From the NCBI GenBank assembly GCA_937967805.1, contig CALBTC010000393.1, positions 1 to 36,307 on the forward strand: DNA of 36,307 nt. Reading direction: 5' to 3'. Position numbers and translations under genes: made by a program. Below, one piece after another: positions 23,251-32,103 of the stretch. Below the pieces are notes generated by a model. The model ran no database searches and had not been told where the DNA came from. It saw only the letters and a program-made list of their open reading frames with translations. Each line of letters begins with the position of its first letter. Position 1 is the stretch's first letter. This stretch comes from an uncultured Anaerolineaceae bacterium (GTDB taxonomy: Bacteria > Chloroflexota > Anaerolineae > Promineifilales > Promineifilaceae).

Positions 23251-23275
23251 CCCTGTCACCCCTTCACCTTGTCAC
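23251..23275. repeat. Intergenic 'caccttgtca' word
   Basis: ccctgtcaccccttcacctt and the following gtcac match the words inside moeA at 22078-22109. It stands in the short gap before the PHP gene. Confidence 0.55.
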
Positions 23276-23292
23276 AAAAACAGGAGTTTTGC

Positions 23293-24228
23293 ATGACCTT
23301 TTCTTATGTTGCTGATTTACATAATCACACAACTGCCTCCGATGGCGAATACAGCCCCACCGAGCTGGTACAGGCCGGCAAAGAGTTAGGCTTGCAGGCC
23401 ATTGGCGTGACGGATCACGACACGCTCAACGGCCTGGATGAAGCGTTGGCTGCCGGCGAAAAGCTGGGCATTCGCGTGGTGCCGGGGGTGGAGGTGTCGC
23501 TGCGGTTTAGACGGCCGTATTTCACCGGCACCCTCCACTACTTGCTCTACATCCCTTACGACCTGCTGCAAGACGAAGCGTTCCGCCAGATGGCCACCGA
23601 CATCTTCAGCCAGGGGCGCGGCGGCAGCTTGGTGCGGGCCCGCGTCGAGGCGATTAATGCGGAGTTTGGCCCCGACGGCAAGCAGCCGCTGCTGAAGCAA
23701 GCGTTGACCGCCGAAGAGATCGAAGCTTTGGCCGAGAACGTTTCCCGCCGCCACTTTGCCGTGGCGCTGAAAGAAAATCACGGGCTGGACAAAGAGCAGG
23801 TCAATTTGCTCATCGGCAACGACAGTCCGGCCTATGTCCCCTCGGGTATTGATCCCAAGCAGTTGACGCCGCTGCTGAAGAAGTATCCGCAGTTGGTGCG
23901 CATCTTTGCTCATCCGGCGGCCGGTTCGTATCCGGGGCAGAGCCTTTACAATGAAGTGCTGCCACCCATCGAAACAGTGGAAATCCTCATGCCGGAATTT
24001 TTGGATGACAGTTTGCTGGGGCTAGACGGGCTGGAAGTGGAATATCCCGGCCACGCGCCGCAGCACCGGCAGCTCATGGCCGACTGGGCCAAAAAGTACA
24101 ACCTCATCACCAGCGGCGGCTCTGATTGCCATGATCGAGTGGATCGGCCGTTGGGGGTGGCCGGCGTCTCGCAGGCCGAGCTGGATACGCTGCTGGCCCG
24201 GCTGCTCCACCCCGAGGCCGTGCGCTAA
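23293..24228 (+). CDS. PHP-domain metal-dependent phosphoesterase (TrpH/YciV-like)
   Basis: A 311-residue hydrolase of the PHP superfamily, which uses metal ions bound by His and Asp to cleave phosphoesters; relatives include nucleoside 3',5'-bisphosphate phosphatase/RNase AM. Metal-binding blocks are in order: DLHNHTTASDGEYSP, GVTDHDTLNG, VVPGVEVSLRF, FAHPAAGSYPG and SGGSDCHDRVDRPLG. A longer insert between the third and fourth motifs (about residues 75-195) is unlike the shortest members. The ATG at 23293 is preferred because AGGAG lies six bases upstream; an in-frame TTG at 23269 lies in the repeat. Confidence 0.88.
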   Translation: MTFSYVADLHNHTTASDGEYSPTELVQAGKELGLQAIGVTDHDTLNGLDEALAAGEKLGIRVVPGVEVSLRFRRPYFTGTLHYLLYIPYDLLQDEAFRQMATDIFSQGRGGSLVRARVEAINAEFGPDGKQPLLKQALTAEEIEALAENVSRRHFAVALKENHGLDKEQVNLLIGNDSPAYVPSGIDPKQLTPLLKKYPQLVRIFAHPAAGSYPGQSLYNEVLPPIETVEILMPEFLDDSLLGLDGLEVEYPGHAPQHRQLMADWAKKYNLITSGGSDCHDRVDRPLGVAGVSQAELDTLLARLLHPEAVR

Positions 24229-24505
24229 CCAGTTCTTAATATTTTCTTGCTCTTTAGGACTCATCTGGCTTGCCAGATGGGTCTTTTTTTGTCTACAATG
24301 TGCCTGTTTCTTTCACGCAAAATTTATGCGTACTAGGACTAAATAGCTATGACCAACATGCGATATACGGTCCTGTAAGCACCTCCTACAATACAGGTTG
24401 TTGGAAAGATCGGCGCGTTGATAAATAACTCTGCATTTATTCTTAATTGTGCGCAACGGCCGTTTCCAACCCAATATTTAACTTAACTATTCTAGGAAGG
24501 AAGCT
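24229..24505 (+). other. Intergenic region and leader of the surface repeat protein
   Basis: Contains the PHP terminator (24258-24290), then about 200 bases with no gene, including an ACGGCCGT copy at about 24457 and the strong ribosome site AGGAAGG (24494-24500) five bases before the ATG at 24506. No riboswitch could be recognised. Confidence 0.5.
24258..24290 (+). terminator. Rho-independent terminator after the PHP gene
   Basis: gactcatctggc (24258-24269) pairs with gccagatgggtc (24272-24283), one G-T pair, followed by a run of seven T. Confidence 0.93.
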
Positions 24506-27500
24506 ATGTTGCAGTCGAAGCGTATATCTCATCAATCTGGCCGGCGAACGGCCGTTTCCATTCGAGGCTATTTTTTCTTCTACCAAGCAGCAGACAAAAA
24601 ATCATTCAAACTCTACAAAATGATTGTGTTGGCATTGGTGGTCAGTTTGTTGCTGCCGATGAGCGTTTTTGCTGCGGCTCCGGTATTTACAAATAGTGGG
24701 CCATTTTCCGTGGCAGAAAACAGCTCAACGGGTACATTTGTGGGGCAAGTAGTAGCCACAGGTGCCACCAGCTTTGCCATCACGGCCGGTAACGGAACGG
24801 GCGGCGGCGCCTTTTCAATTGATAACGGTGGCAACATTCGCGTGGCCGACGGGACACAACTTGATTATGAAACGACCCCTCAATTTTCATTAACCGTCGA
24901 AGCGACCAATGCTGATGGCACAACGCCAGCAACGGTGATTATCGATGTCCAAAACGCGAACGATCCGCCACAGATGGATTCTCCTAGCTACGATTTCACT
25001 ATTGCTGAGAACGAAAGTGATGGGACGTTGGTGGGGCAGGTATCAGCGACTGACCCCGATCCTGGAGACACGCTTGTTTATTCGATTATTCTTGCCTCAC
25101 CCTCTGGCATTTTTTCTATAGACAGCGATGATGGTGAAATACGCGTTGCCGATACAAGCCAGATTAATTTTGAAACAGGACCTATAGAATATACGATTTT
25201 TGTGCAGGCATCTGATGGTGGTTTGGCGGATGTCGTCCCTGTCACAATTACGATTAACGATGCCAATGACGCGCCTGTGGCTGTGGATGATGGCCCCTAT
25301 AATGCCACAGAAGACACACAATTGAATATCGCTGCGAATAACGGTGTGTTGGCCAATGACACCGATGAAGACCAAAATCCGGTCGACACATTAACGGCCG
25401 TACTAGACACCCAACCGACCAACGGAACCGTCATTCTCAATCCTGACGGTAGTTTTAGCTATACGCCCAATGCCCAGTTCGATGGCACAGACTCCTTCAC
25501 CTACCACGCCAACGACGGTTCGGCTGACTCCAAGATTGCTACTGTAACGATTGAAGTTGCCGGCACCAATGATGCCCCCACCGCCAATAATGACACCTAT
25601 GCAACTGACGAAGATACAGCGCTCAATATCCCGGCAGATGGCGTGCTCGGCAACGATACCGACCCGGAAAACGATTCCCTAACCGTTACTGTTTTTGACG
25701 CAACAAGTACGATGGGCGCAGCCGTTTCAGTCAATGCCGACGGCAGTTTTAGCTACGACCCGACGGGTTCGGCTGCCATTCAAGCCCTCGATGCCGGTGA
25801 TATTGCGGCCGATACGTTCACCTACACCATCTCCGATGGCGCCATGGGAGATACAGCCACGGTTACCATTAACCTGACAGGCCTGAACGATACTCCCAGC
25901 GCCAGCGATGACGGGCCCTACAATGCTACCGAAGATACGAGTTTGGTTGTTAACGCAGCCAGTGGTGTGCTGGCCAATGATACAGATGCTGATGCGGATG
26001 ATTTTTTTGGTAATTTAACGGCCGTCTTAAACACAACAACCAGCAATGGAACCCTAACCTTAAACGCCGATGGCAGTTTCAGCTATATGCCGAATGCCAA
26101 CTATAATGGTCCGGACTCCTTCACCTATTTTGCCAACGACGGCACCGTTAACTCCAATAGCGCCACGGTTACCATCAACGTTGCCAGCGATAATGATGCG
26201 CCAGTAATTACTGAAGGGGCGACCATCGGCGTAACCATGAGTGAAGACGGCTCGCCAACTGCCTTTGCGCTGACGCTAAATGCCACAGACGCAGATGGTG
26301 ATACCCTGACCTGGAGCATTTCCTCACCGGCCACACGCGGAACCGCGTCTACCAGTGGCACTGGTAATTCAAAAGCTATTGATTATGTGCCTAATGCCAA
26401 CTACAACGGCCTGGACAGTTTTGAAGTTCAAGTAGCAGATGGCAATGGTGGCTTTGATACGATTACGGTAAACGTAACGATTAATCCAGTCAATGATCCG
26501 CCCGTAGCCAATGATGATACAGGCCTCTGGGCCACGAATGAGGATACTGTGCTCAATGTTTCTGCGGCTGGTGTGTTGGCCAATGACACTGACCCGGAAA
26601 ACGATCCCTTAACCGTGTCAACCGCTGATACGACCAGTGCGATGGGAGCGGCCGTTACAGTAAATGCCGACGGCAGCTTTAGCTACGATCCAACAGGAGC
26701 CAGCGCGGTTCAAGCCCTGGATGCGGGCGATTCGGACAGCGATACCTTCAGCTACACCGCCTCAGACGGCAATGGCGGCACAGACACGGCCACGGTCACC
26801 ATTGCCTTAACCGGGGTGAACGATGCACCAGTCGCTGTAGCCGACAGCTACAATGCCACCGAAGATACAAATTTGGTGGTCGACGCTGTCACCGGCGTGC
26901 TGGACAACGATACGGATGTGGACGCGGATGACGCCAATACGTTAACGGCCGTTCTAGACACAACCACCAGCAACGGCGCGCTAACGCTTAACCCCGACGG
27001 CAGCTTCACCTACATGCCCAATGCCAACTACAACGGTCCGGATTCCTTTACCTATCATGCCAACGACGGCGTTGTTGATTCCAATATCGTGACGGTGAAC
27101 ATTAACGTGGCCGCGCAAAACGATCCGCCAGTGGCCAATGATGATAGTGACGTTACCTGGGCCACGGACGAAGATAACGTCCTCAACATTCCTGCGACGG
27201 GCGTTCTAGCCAATGACACCGACCCGGAAAGTGATCCCTTAACCGTGTCCACCGCCGACACCACCAGCGCGATGGGAGCGGCCGTTACAGTAAATGCCGA
27301 CGGCAGCTTTAGCTACGATCCAACAGGAGCCAGCGCGGTTCAAGCCCTGGATGCGGGCGATTCGGACAGCGATACCTTCAGCTACACCGCCTCAGACGGC
27401 AATGGCGGCACAGACACGGCCACGGTCACCATTGCCTTAACCGGGGTGAACGATGCACCAGTCGCTGTAGCCGACAGCTACAATGCCACCGAAGATACAA

Positions 27501-28870
27501 ATTTGGTGGTCGACGCTGTCACCGGCGTGCTGGACAACGATACGGATGTGGACGCGGATGACGCCAATACGTTAACGGCCGTTCTAGACACAACCACCAG
27601 CAACGGCGCGCTGACCTTTAACCCCGACGGCAGCTTCACCTACGTGCCCAATGCCAACTACAACGGTCCGGACTCTTTTACTTACCACGCCAACGATGGA
27701 GATGTTGATTCCAATACGGTTACCGTGACGATTAACGTTGTCGCAAGTAATGACCTGCCCATCATCACTGAAGGTGCTTCAACCAACGTCACCATGTCTG
27801 AAGATGGCAGCCCGACGGCCTTTAGCCTGACGCTCAACGCCACGGACCCGGACGGCAACACGCTCACCTGGAGCATTCAAACCCAGGCCGGCTACGGCAC
27901 GGCCACGGCCACCGGCACCGGTAACTCTAAGGTAATCGGCTACACGCCCACCGCCAACTACAACGGCAGCGACAGTTTTGTCGTGCAGGTGAGTGACGGC
28001 TTCGGTGGCAGCGATACCATTACCGTGAACGTGACAATTACTCCCGTTAATGATGCCCCTGTTGCCGTCAATGATTCAGCCTCTACCCAGCCGGATACGG
28101 CCGTCGTTATCAACGTGCTCAACAATGACACCGATGTAGAAAATGACAGCCTGACGGTGACGGCCGTTACCCAGGGCAGCAAAGGCAGCGTCAGCCATAA
28201 CGGCACAACGGTGACCTATACACCCAACCCCAATGAATCCGGCAGCGACAGCTTCACCTACACCATCAGCGACGGCAACGGCGGCAGCGATACGGCTACC
28301 GTGACGGTACAGTTGGGCGATTACGAAATCTTCTTGCCGATGGTAGTGAATAATTTTGTCAGCGCCCCCGACCTGGTGGTAACCCACATCAACGCCAGCA
28401 GCGATCTGATTGAGGTAACCATCGAGAACCAGGGCTCACAGGCTACCAGCAGCGGCTTCTGGGTTGATTTCTACATTGATCCCGATCCCGTGCCCACGCA
28501 TGAAAACCAGCTGTGGCCGCACGTTTCTGATGAAGGGATTGCCTGGGGTGTGAATGTTTCCATCCCGGCAGGCGACTCGCTGACGTTGAGCTACAGCACT
28601 GCGCCCGGAGCGCCCAATCTTTATTACTCGCCAGAAAATAGTGATTACAGCGGCAGTTTGCCGGTAGGCACGCCGGTGTATGCTCAGGTAGATTCGGCGC
28701 ACCTGAATACAACCTACGGCGGCGTACTTGAAACACACGAGATTTTGGGTCAAGCCTATAACAATGTGAGTTCAGAATATACGGCCGTTGCCTCGGCAAC
28801 CTCAGTTGTTTCCGCAGAGCCGGCGGCCGGCTACAGTGGTGTGCCGCCGCTGGGTTTGCCGCTGCGTTAA
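24506..28870 (+). CDS. Large secreted cadherin/VCBS-repeat surface protein with CARDB-like C-terminus
   Basis: A 1454-residue exported protein. A long basic start precedes a hydrophobic signal core (MIVLALVVSLLLPMSVFAA, about 39-57). Two cadherin-like domains follow (about 58-150 and 152-250, with PFSVAENSSTGTFVG and FTIAENESDGTLVG), then ten VCBS/Cadherin_5-type repeats in the order A-B-A-C-B-A-B-A-C-D, each with VLxNDTDxExD calcium-binding turns, GSFSYxPNANYNG or GSFSYDPTG, and DSFTYxxNDG. Near residue 1275 comes DYEIFLPMVVNNF, a linker like those in secreted Chloroflexota proteins, then a CARDB-like adhesion domain (PDLVVTHINAS on). No LPxTG, PEP-CTERM or membrane anchor is seen at the end. 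It is likely a calcium-stiffened adhesin or sheath/biofilm protein. Two repeats are exact DNA duplicates. Confidence 0.88.
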   Translation: MLQSKRISHQSGRRTAVSIRGYFFFYQAADKKSFKLYKMIVLALVVSLLLPMSVFAAAPVFTNSGPFSVAENSSTGTFVGQVVATGATSFAITAGNGTGGGAFSIDNGGNIRVADGTQLDYETTPQFSLTVEATNADGTTPATVIIDVQNANDPPQMDSPSYDFTIAENESDGTLVGQVSATDPDPGDTLVYSIILASPSGIFSIDSDDGEIRVADTSQINFETGPIEYTIFVQASDGGLADVVPVTITINDANDAPVAVDDGPYNATEDTQLNIAANNGVLANDTDEDQNPVDTLTAVLDTQPTNGTVILNPDGSFSYTPNAQFDGTDSFTYHANDGSADSKIATVTIEVAGTNDAPTANNDTYATDEDTALNIPADGVLGNDTDPENDSLTVTVFDATSTMGAAVSVNADGSFSYDPTGSAAIQALDAGDIAADTFTYTISDGAMGDTATVTINLTGLNDTPSASDDGPYNATEDTSLVVNAASGVLANDTDADADDFFGNLTAVLNTTTSNGTLTLNADGSFSYMPNANYNGPDSFTYFANDGTVNSNSATVTINVASDNDAPVITEGATIGVTMSEDGSPTAFALTLNATDADGDTLTWSISSPATRGTASTSGTGNSKAIDYVPNANYNGLDSFEVQVADGNGGFDTITVNVTINPVNDPPVANDDTGLWATNEDTVLNVSAAGVLANDTDPENDPLTVSTADTTSAMGAAVTVNADGSFSYDPTGASAVQALDAGDSDSDTFSYTASDGNGGTDTATVTIALTGVNDAPVAVADSYNATEDTNLVVDAVTGVLDNDTDVDADDANTLTAVLDTTTSNGALTLNPDGSFTYMPNANYNGPDSFTYHANDGVVDSNIVTVNINVAAQNDPPVANDDSDVTWATDEDNVLNIPATGVLANDTDPESDPLTVSTADTTSAMGAAVTVNADGSFSYDPTGASAVQALDAGDSDSDTFSYTASDGNGGTDTATVTIALTGVNDAPVAVADSYNATEDTNLVVDAVTGVLDNDTDVDADDANTLTAVLDTTTSNGALTFNPDGSFTYVPNANYNGPDSFTYHANDGDVDSNTVTVTINVVASNDLPIITEGASTNVTMSEDGSPTAFSLTLNATDPDGNTLTWSIQTQAGYGTATATGTGNSKVIGYTPTANYNGSDSFVVQVSDGFGGSDTITVNVTITPVNDAPVAVNDSASTQPDTAVVINVLNNDTDVENDSLTVTAVTQGSKGSVSHNGTTVTYTPNPNESGSDSFTYTISDGNGGSDTATVTVQLGDYEIFLPMVVNNFVSAPDLVVTHINASSDLIEVTIENQGSQATSSGFWVDFYIDPDPVPTHENQLWPHVSDEGIAWGVNVSIPAGDSLTLSYSTAPGAPNLYYSPENSDYSGSLPVGTPVYAQVDSAHLNTTYGGVLETHEILGQAYNNVSSEYTAVASATSVVSAEPAAGYSGVPPLGLPLR
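26639..26982 (+). repeat. 344-bp exact internal repeat, copy 1
   Basis: Identical base for base to 27269-27612, at a 630-base (210-residue) offset, as read line by line. It spans the end of one B-type and most of one A-type VCBS repeat. Confidence 0.95.
27269..27612 (+). repeat. 344-bp exact internal repeat, copy 2
   Basis: Second copy of the block at 26639-26982. Flanking repeat sequence has diverged, so the identity marks a recent duplication or gene conversion. Confidence 0.95.
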
Positions 28871-28928
28871 AGGATTAATTTTTCAAGCAATGAATCGAAA
28901 TCATCATGATGATGAGGGAGTGACGAAC

Positions 28929-29456
28929 ATGAAGCAAAAATTTGTGGGAAACGGCCGTATCGGCATCTACTATCTAATAGCTTTGTTTAGCTTTGCCGCC
29001 TTTGTATTGCTGCTGCTCGGCGCAACATCGGCCACCGCAGAAGATTATGATCTGCCGCCGCGTGAAGACACGGCAACAACCCCCAACGGCGTTGAGCCGA
29101 TAGAGGCAACCGGCCAGGGAGCGCGGGTGCATCTACAGGCGCACTTCAGCCAGGATTGGCCCTGGGATACCATGCATTGGCAGGAAGATTTGTGGCTCAA
29201 GGTGCAATGGCTGGATGATAAAGGCAACTGGCAAGATGTTGCTGGTTGGGAAGGGACTTTGGATGCTATTGAGCACGCTGAAGATTGGATGGGCATGAAG
29301 GAACTGTGGCTGGCAGATGCGCATCTGGGCACAGGGCCGTACCGTTGGCAGGTGTTTGATAAGCATCATGATCGTTTGCTGGTGACCAGTGACGAGTTTT
29401 ACCTGCCCAGCAAGAGCGGCGATTTAATGGCTGTGGATATGATGCTCGAACCGTAA
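28929..29456 (+). CDS. Small Trp-rich secreted or membrane-anchored protein of unknown function
   Basis: A 175-residue protein with an N-terminal hydrophobic segment (IYYLIALFSFAAFVLLLLGA, about 13-32) ending near ATSATAEDY, which suggests a signal peptide or anchor. The mature part is short and rich in tryptophan and acidic residues: DWPWDTMHWQEDLWLKVQW, DDKGNWQDVAGWEG and GPYRWQVFDKHHD. It looks like one beta-sandwich. I do not recognise the family. The ATG at 28929 is chosen for its GAGGGAG ribosome site; an in-frame ATG at 28890 exists. It starts 58 bases after the large repeat protein and ends before a terminator, so the two likely share a transcript and may work together at the surface. 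Confidence 0.75.
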   Translation: MKQKFVGNGRIGIYYLIALFSFAAFVLLLLGATSATAEDYDLPPREDTATTPNGVEPIEATGQGARVHLQAHFSQDWPWDTMHWQEDLWLKVQWLDDKGNWQDVAGWEGTLDAIEHAEDWMGMKELWLADAHLGTGPYRWQVFDKHHDRLLVTSDEFYLPSKSGDLMAVDMMLEP

Positions 29457-29486
29457 TTCCGTATATGCAACTAATAGATTGATAAG

Positions 29487-29521
29487 AACTGGCTTCATAA
29501 AGATGGAGCCAGTTTTTTTTT
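29487..29521 (+). terminator. Rho-independent terminator after the surface-protein pair
   Basis: aactggcttc (29487-29496) pairs with ggagccagtt (29505-29514) around a loop of eight bases, followed by a run of T to 29521. Confidence 0.92.
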
Positions 29522-29593
29522 GCGCTGTGAGATGGTTGAGTTGTGCTAAAATGATCCAAGACGCAACAAAACGCAAAAAACAGCGGTAACAAA

Positions 29594-30481
29594 ATGATTT
29601 TATGGAATGTGGGCATTACTGTTTTGCTGGGAACGGCCGTACTCCTGTACGGAATCGGTTGGCGGCGGTCGCCAACCACTACATCCCCTGCCTTGCTGCC
29701 GCACGCCTGGCGAGCTGTCACTTTTGTTATGGCTGTGCTGGTGTTACTCCTCGCGCTCTTTTCTCCTATTCATGCCCTGGCAGACCGCTATTTTTCTATG
29801 CATGTGTTGCAGCGCCTTTTGCTGGTGGCCGTGATACCCTCTCTCTTTTTTAGCGGCAATCCTTTGCCCATTTTGTTTGCTGGTTTACCCGCCGAGCTGC
29901 AAAAAAAAATGACCAGACTGCCGCAAACGGCACCGAAATTGATAAACCTGATCATCCGCTGTACTGCACCCGTGCCCGTCTGGTTTGTGTTTGTTTCCAC
30001 CTTTTGGCTTTGGCACGATGCGCAGCTGAATCGCCTGCTGCTGCAGGCCGATTGGGTACATCGGCTGGAAAACGTGACGTTGCTGGGAACGGCCGTTTTC
30101 TACTGGTGGCACATCATGGCGGCATCCCCCCGCCTGCATCCCGCCATGCCCCCCTTATGGCGCGTAGGATATGCGGCACTGGGCGCGGCTCCTGTGAAGA
30201 TAGTGGGCCTGGTGCTCATGTTTACCCCAACGGCGGTTTACCACTATCCGGCTGAGATTTCATACTACAACTTAGAAATTACGGATCAAAGTTTGGGAGC
30301 AGCCATTGTCTGGGCCGTGGGCGGGGTGGTGTTTACCTGGACAGCCGTGTTGCTCATGCGCAGTTGGCTGAAAGAAGAAAGCGACAAACCGCGCTTACCA
30401 GAATCCGCCTGGTCTTCAGAGGAGATGATGCTGGCGCCGGGATTTGGCAAAACACCGCCTTACGCACCCCCTAAAAAATAG
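29594..30481 (+). CDS. CtaG-like cytochrome c oxidase assembly membrane protein (caa3 type)
   Basis: A 295-residue polytopic membrane protein of the caa3-type CtaG family (PF09678-like), needed in Bacillus to make active caa3 oxidase, probably in copper delivery to the binuclear centre. About seven membrane segments are visible, with conserved His-bearing turns: FSPIHALADRYFSMHVLQRL, FWLWHDAQLNRLLLQ, FYWWHIMAASPRLHPAMP and TAVYHYPAEISYY. The tail is polar and Pro-rich. No oxidase genes are adjacent in the window. The ATG at 29594 has only a weak ribosome site. Confidence 0.88.
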   Translation: MILWNVGITVLLGTAVLLYGIGWRRSPTTTSPALLPHAWRAVTFVMAVLVLLLALFSPIHALADRYFSMHVLQRLLLVAVIPSLFFSGNPLPILFAGLPAELQKKMTRLPQTAPKLINLIIRCTAPVPVWFVFVSTFWLWHDAQLNRLLLQADWVHRLENVTLLGTAVFYWWHIMAASPRLHPAMPPLWRVGYAALGAAPVKIVGLVLMFTPTAVYHYPAEISYYNLEITDQSLGAAIVWAVGGVVFTWTAVLLMRSWLKEESDKPRLPESAWSSEEMMLAPGFGKTPPYAPPKK

Positions 30482-30482
30482 C

Positions 30483-30511
30483 TTGTCAAAAATTAGCAAA
30501 TCGTCTAATGT
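30483..30511 (+). promoter_or_regulatory. Sigma70-type promoter for the gene at 30576
   Basis: TTGTCA (30483-30488), a 17-base spacer and TAATGT (30506-30511), about 65 bases before the ATG. Confidence 0.55.
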
Positions 30512-30575
30512 ATCAGGTGCAAATTGTAAAAGCGTTCCGTTTTTACTCAACAACGCAGGGAACGAGGGTTAAAGA

Positions 30576-31079
30576 ATGTCCAAATATAAAGAGTTAGTGC
30601 AAAGCTACAGTCACGCGCGCAGGTCATTTCGTAATTATGAAGAGACCTGCCGCAACTTTGCCCGAGATTTGATATTTGGCATGGTAGAATATTTTGAATG
30701 GCCGCAAGACCGGGAAATAACCTATATTCCCCTGGGTGAAGAACTGGATCCAAACAACAAATTTTATGCTCTGGCCGGTGCCATGCGCATGGATGCCGAA
30801 TCATTTTGGCATTTTGGGGTAGAACTCAACTTGATGGAAGCGTCTGGCGCTTATCCGCTATCGCTCGTGCTCAGCTTTTTTATTAAAAAGGTGGGACCAA
30901 ACTTTATCGTAAAGCTCGGCCCTCAGGGACGTGAGATAAAAATTCCAGAAGATAAACAAGGTGAATTGGAGCCGTTTTATGAAGCGGTTTTTCGCCAAAT
31001 TAAAGAATTCCTGGCCAAACGGTATATTCAGGCAATCACCAGCCAGGAGAAAGATTACGGTTTTATCACGATATTATAG
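30576..31079 (+). CDS. Conserved-looking hypothetical protein
   Basis: I do not recognise this 167-residue soluble protein. It is mixed alpha/beta, with an N-terminal helix (KELVQSYSHARRSFRNYEET), a central PLGEELDPNNKFYALAGAMR with an FWHFGVELNL strand, and a C-terminal helix (ELEPFYEAVFRQIKEFLAKR). There is no signal peptide or membrane segment. A GAGGG sequence precedes the ATG at 30576 and a promoter candidate lies further up, so it seems to be transcribed alone. The 189-base gap after it (31080-31268) holds one intergenic ACGGCCGT copy at about 31141 and nothing else clear. Confidence 0.7.
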   Translation: MSKYKELVQSYSHARRSFRNYEETCRNFARDLIFGMVEYFEWPQDREITYIPLGEELDPNNKFYALAGAMRMDAESFWHFGVELNLMEASGAYPLSLVLSFFIKKVGPNFIVKLGPQGREIKIPEDKQGELEPFYEAVFRQIKEFLAKRYIQAITSQEKDYGFITIL

Positions 31080-31268
31080 GCCCAATCCCACTGCAAACTT
31101 TTCCGGCTATATGGCGACCACTGCGTTTCTCAGCCACTCAAACGGCCGTTTAGCATCAGTTACAATTCACGTCTTTTTCAACCGGAATGAACGCCTCTTT
31201 TAGCAAGTTGTGTATCGTCTGGAGTAGAATACAGCTTGCCTGGCAATTAATGTGAACCTTAAGTAATA

Positions 31269-32096
31269 ATGGCTACCTTATTGACAAGCTTGCACAATGC
31301 ACGCATTAAAAACATCCTCAAGCTAAACAATCGGCGTCAGCGGGACGCGCAAAAGAGGACAATTGTAGAAGGGATACGTGAAACTGAACGCGCTTTGCAG
31401 TGTGGCATTGTTCCCCAAGAAGCCTATGTTTGCCCGGAACTTATTACAACAGATGAAGCAACGGCCGTTTGGCACCAGCTTCAAGCACTGGAGAAAGAGG
31501 GGCAGCTAGCTCTCTTTACGGTTACAACTGACCTCTTTGCCAAAGCCGCCTATCGTGGGCAAAGTGGTGGTATTTTACTGGTCATACCTTACCTGGATTA
31601 TTCCCTGTCCAGCTTGTCTCTAACTACATCCCCCTTGCTGCTTGTTATTGATGGGGGAGAAAAACCAGGCAATCTGGGTGCTATTTTGCGCACGGCGGAC
31701 GCCGCCGGAATTGATGCCGTTATCGTAACCGGCCAGACAAATGGCGGTACCGATATTCACAATCCAAACGTTGTGCGGGCGAGTTTGGGCGCTCTGTTTT
31801 CATTGCCGGTGGTTGAGGTGGCGACAGAAACATTGCTGCCCTGGCTGCGCCAAAAGCAGATGCAAATTGCTGTGCTGACGCCAGACGGTGAACGGCCGTA
31901 CACCGAAGCTGATCTGAAAGGCGCAGTCGCTTTGGTGATGGGCAGCGAAGCGTTTGGCGTGGGCCCGGAATGGCTGGCAGCGGCAGACCTTCGCCTGAAG
32001 ATTCCAATGTTTGGCCTGGTTGATAGCCTGAATTTGTCGGTGGCAACGGCCGTTGTCGTCTTTGAAGCCGTCCGTCAGCGAAACAGACCTGAGTAA
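31269..32096 (+). CDS. SpoU/TrmH-family RNA 2'-O-ribose methyltransferase
   Basis: Adds a methyl group from S-adenosylmethionine to the 2'-OH of a ribose in rRNA or tRNA. The 275-residue protein has an N-terminal RNA-binding substrate domain (HNARIKNILKLNNRRQRDAQ, then IVEGIRETERAL) and the SPOUT knot motifs: EKPGNLGAILRTADAAG (motif 1), MGSEAFGVGPEWL (motif 2, GSEAFG in place of the usual GNEGxG) and IPMFGLVDSLNLSVATAV (motif 3). Target base is not clear; RlmB-like and TsnR-like enzymes both fit. The stretch just before motif 1 (DYSLSSLSLTTSP) is low-complexity. The next gene starts eight bases after the stop, indicating an operon. Confidence 0.93.
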   Translation: MATLLTSLHNARIKNILKLNNRRQRDAQKRTIVEGIRETERALQCGIVPQEAYVCPELITTDEATAVWHQLQALEKEGQLALFTVTTDLFAKAAYRGQSGGILLVIPYLDYSLSSLSLTTSPLLLVIDGGEKPGNLGAILRTADAAGIDAVIVTGQTNGGTDIHNPNVVRASLGALFSLPVVEVATETLLPWLRQKQMQIAVLTPDGERPYTEADLKGAVALVMGSEAFGVGPEWLAAADLRLKIPMFGLVDSLNLSVATAVVVFEAVRQRNRPE

Positions 32097-32103
32097 ACAG
32101 CTC

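Noticed and set aside
24300..24500. A riboswitch upstream of the surface protein gene
   Set aside because: I could not match any known consensus (cyclic di-GMP, cobalamin and others) and found no convincing multi-stem structure by eye.
28440..28870. A sortase (LPxTG) or PEP-CTERM sorting signal at the end of the surface protein
   Set aside because: The C-terminus reads GVPPLGLPLR, with no such motif, no hydrophobic helix and no basic tail after one.
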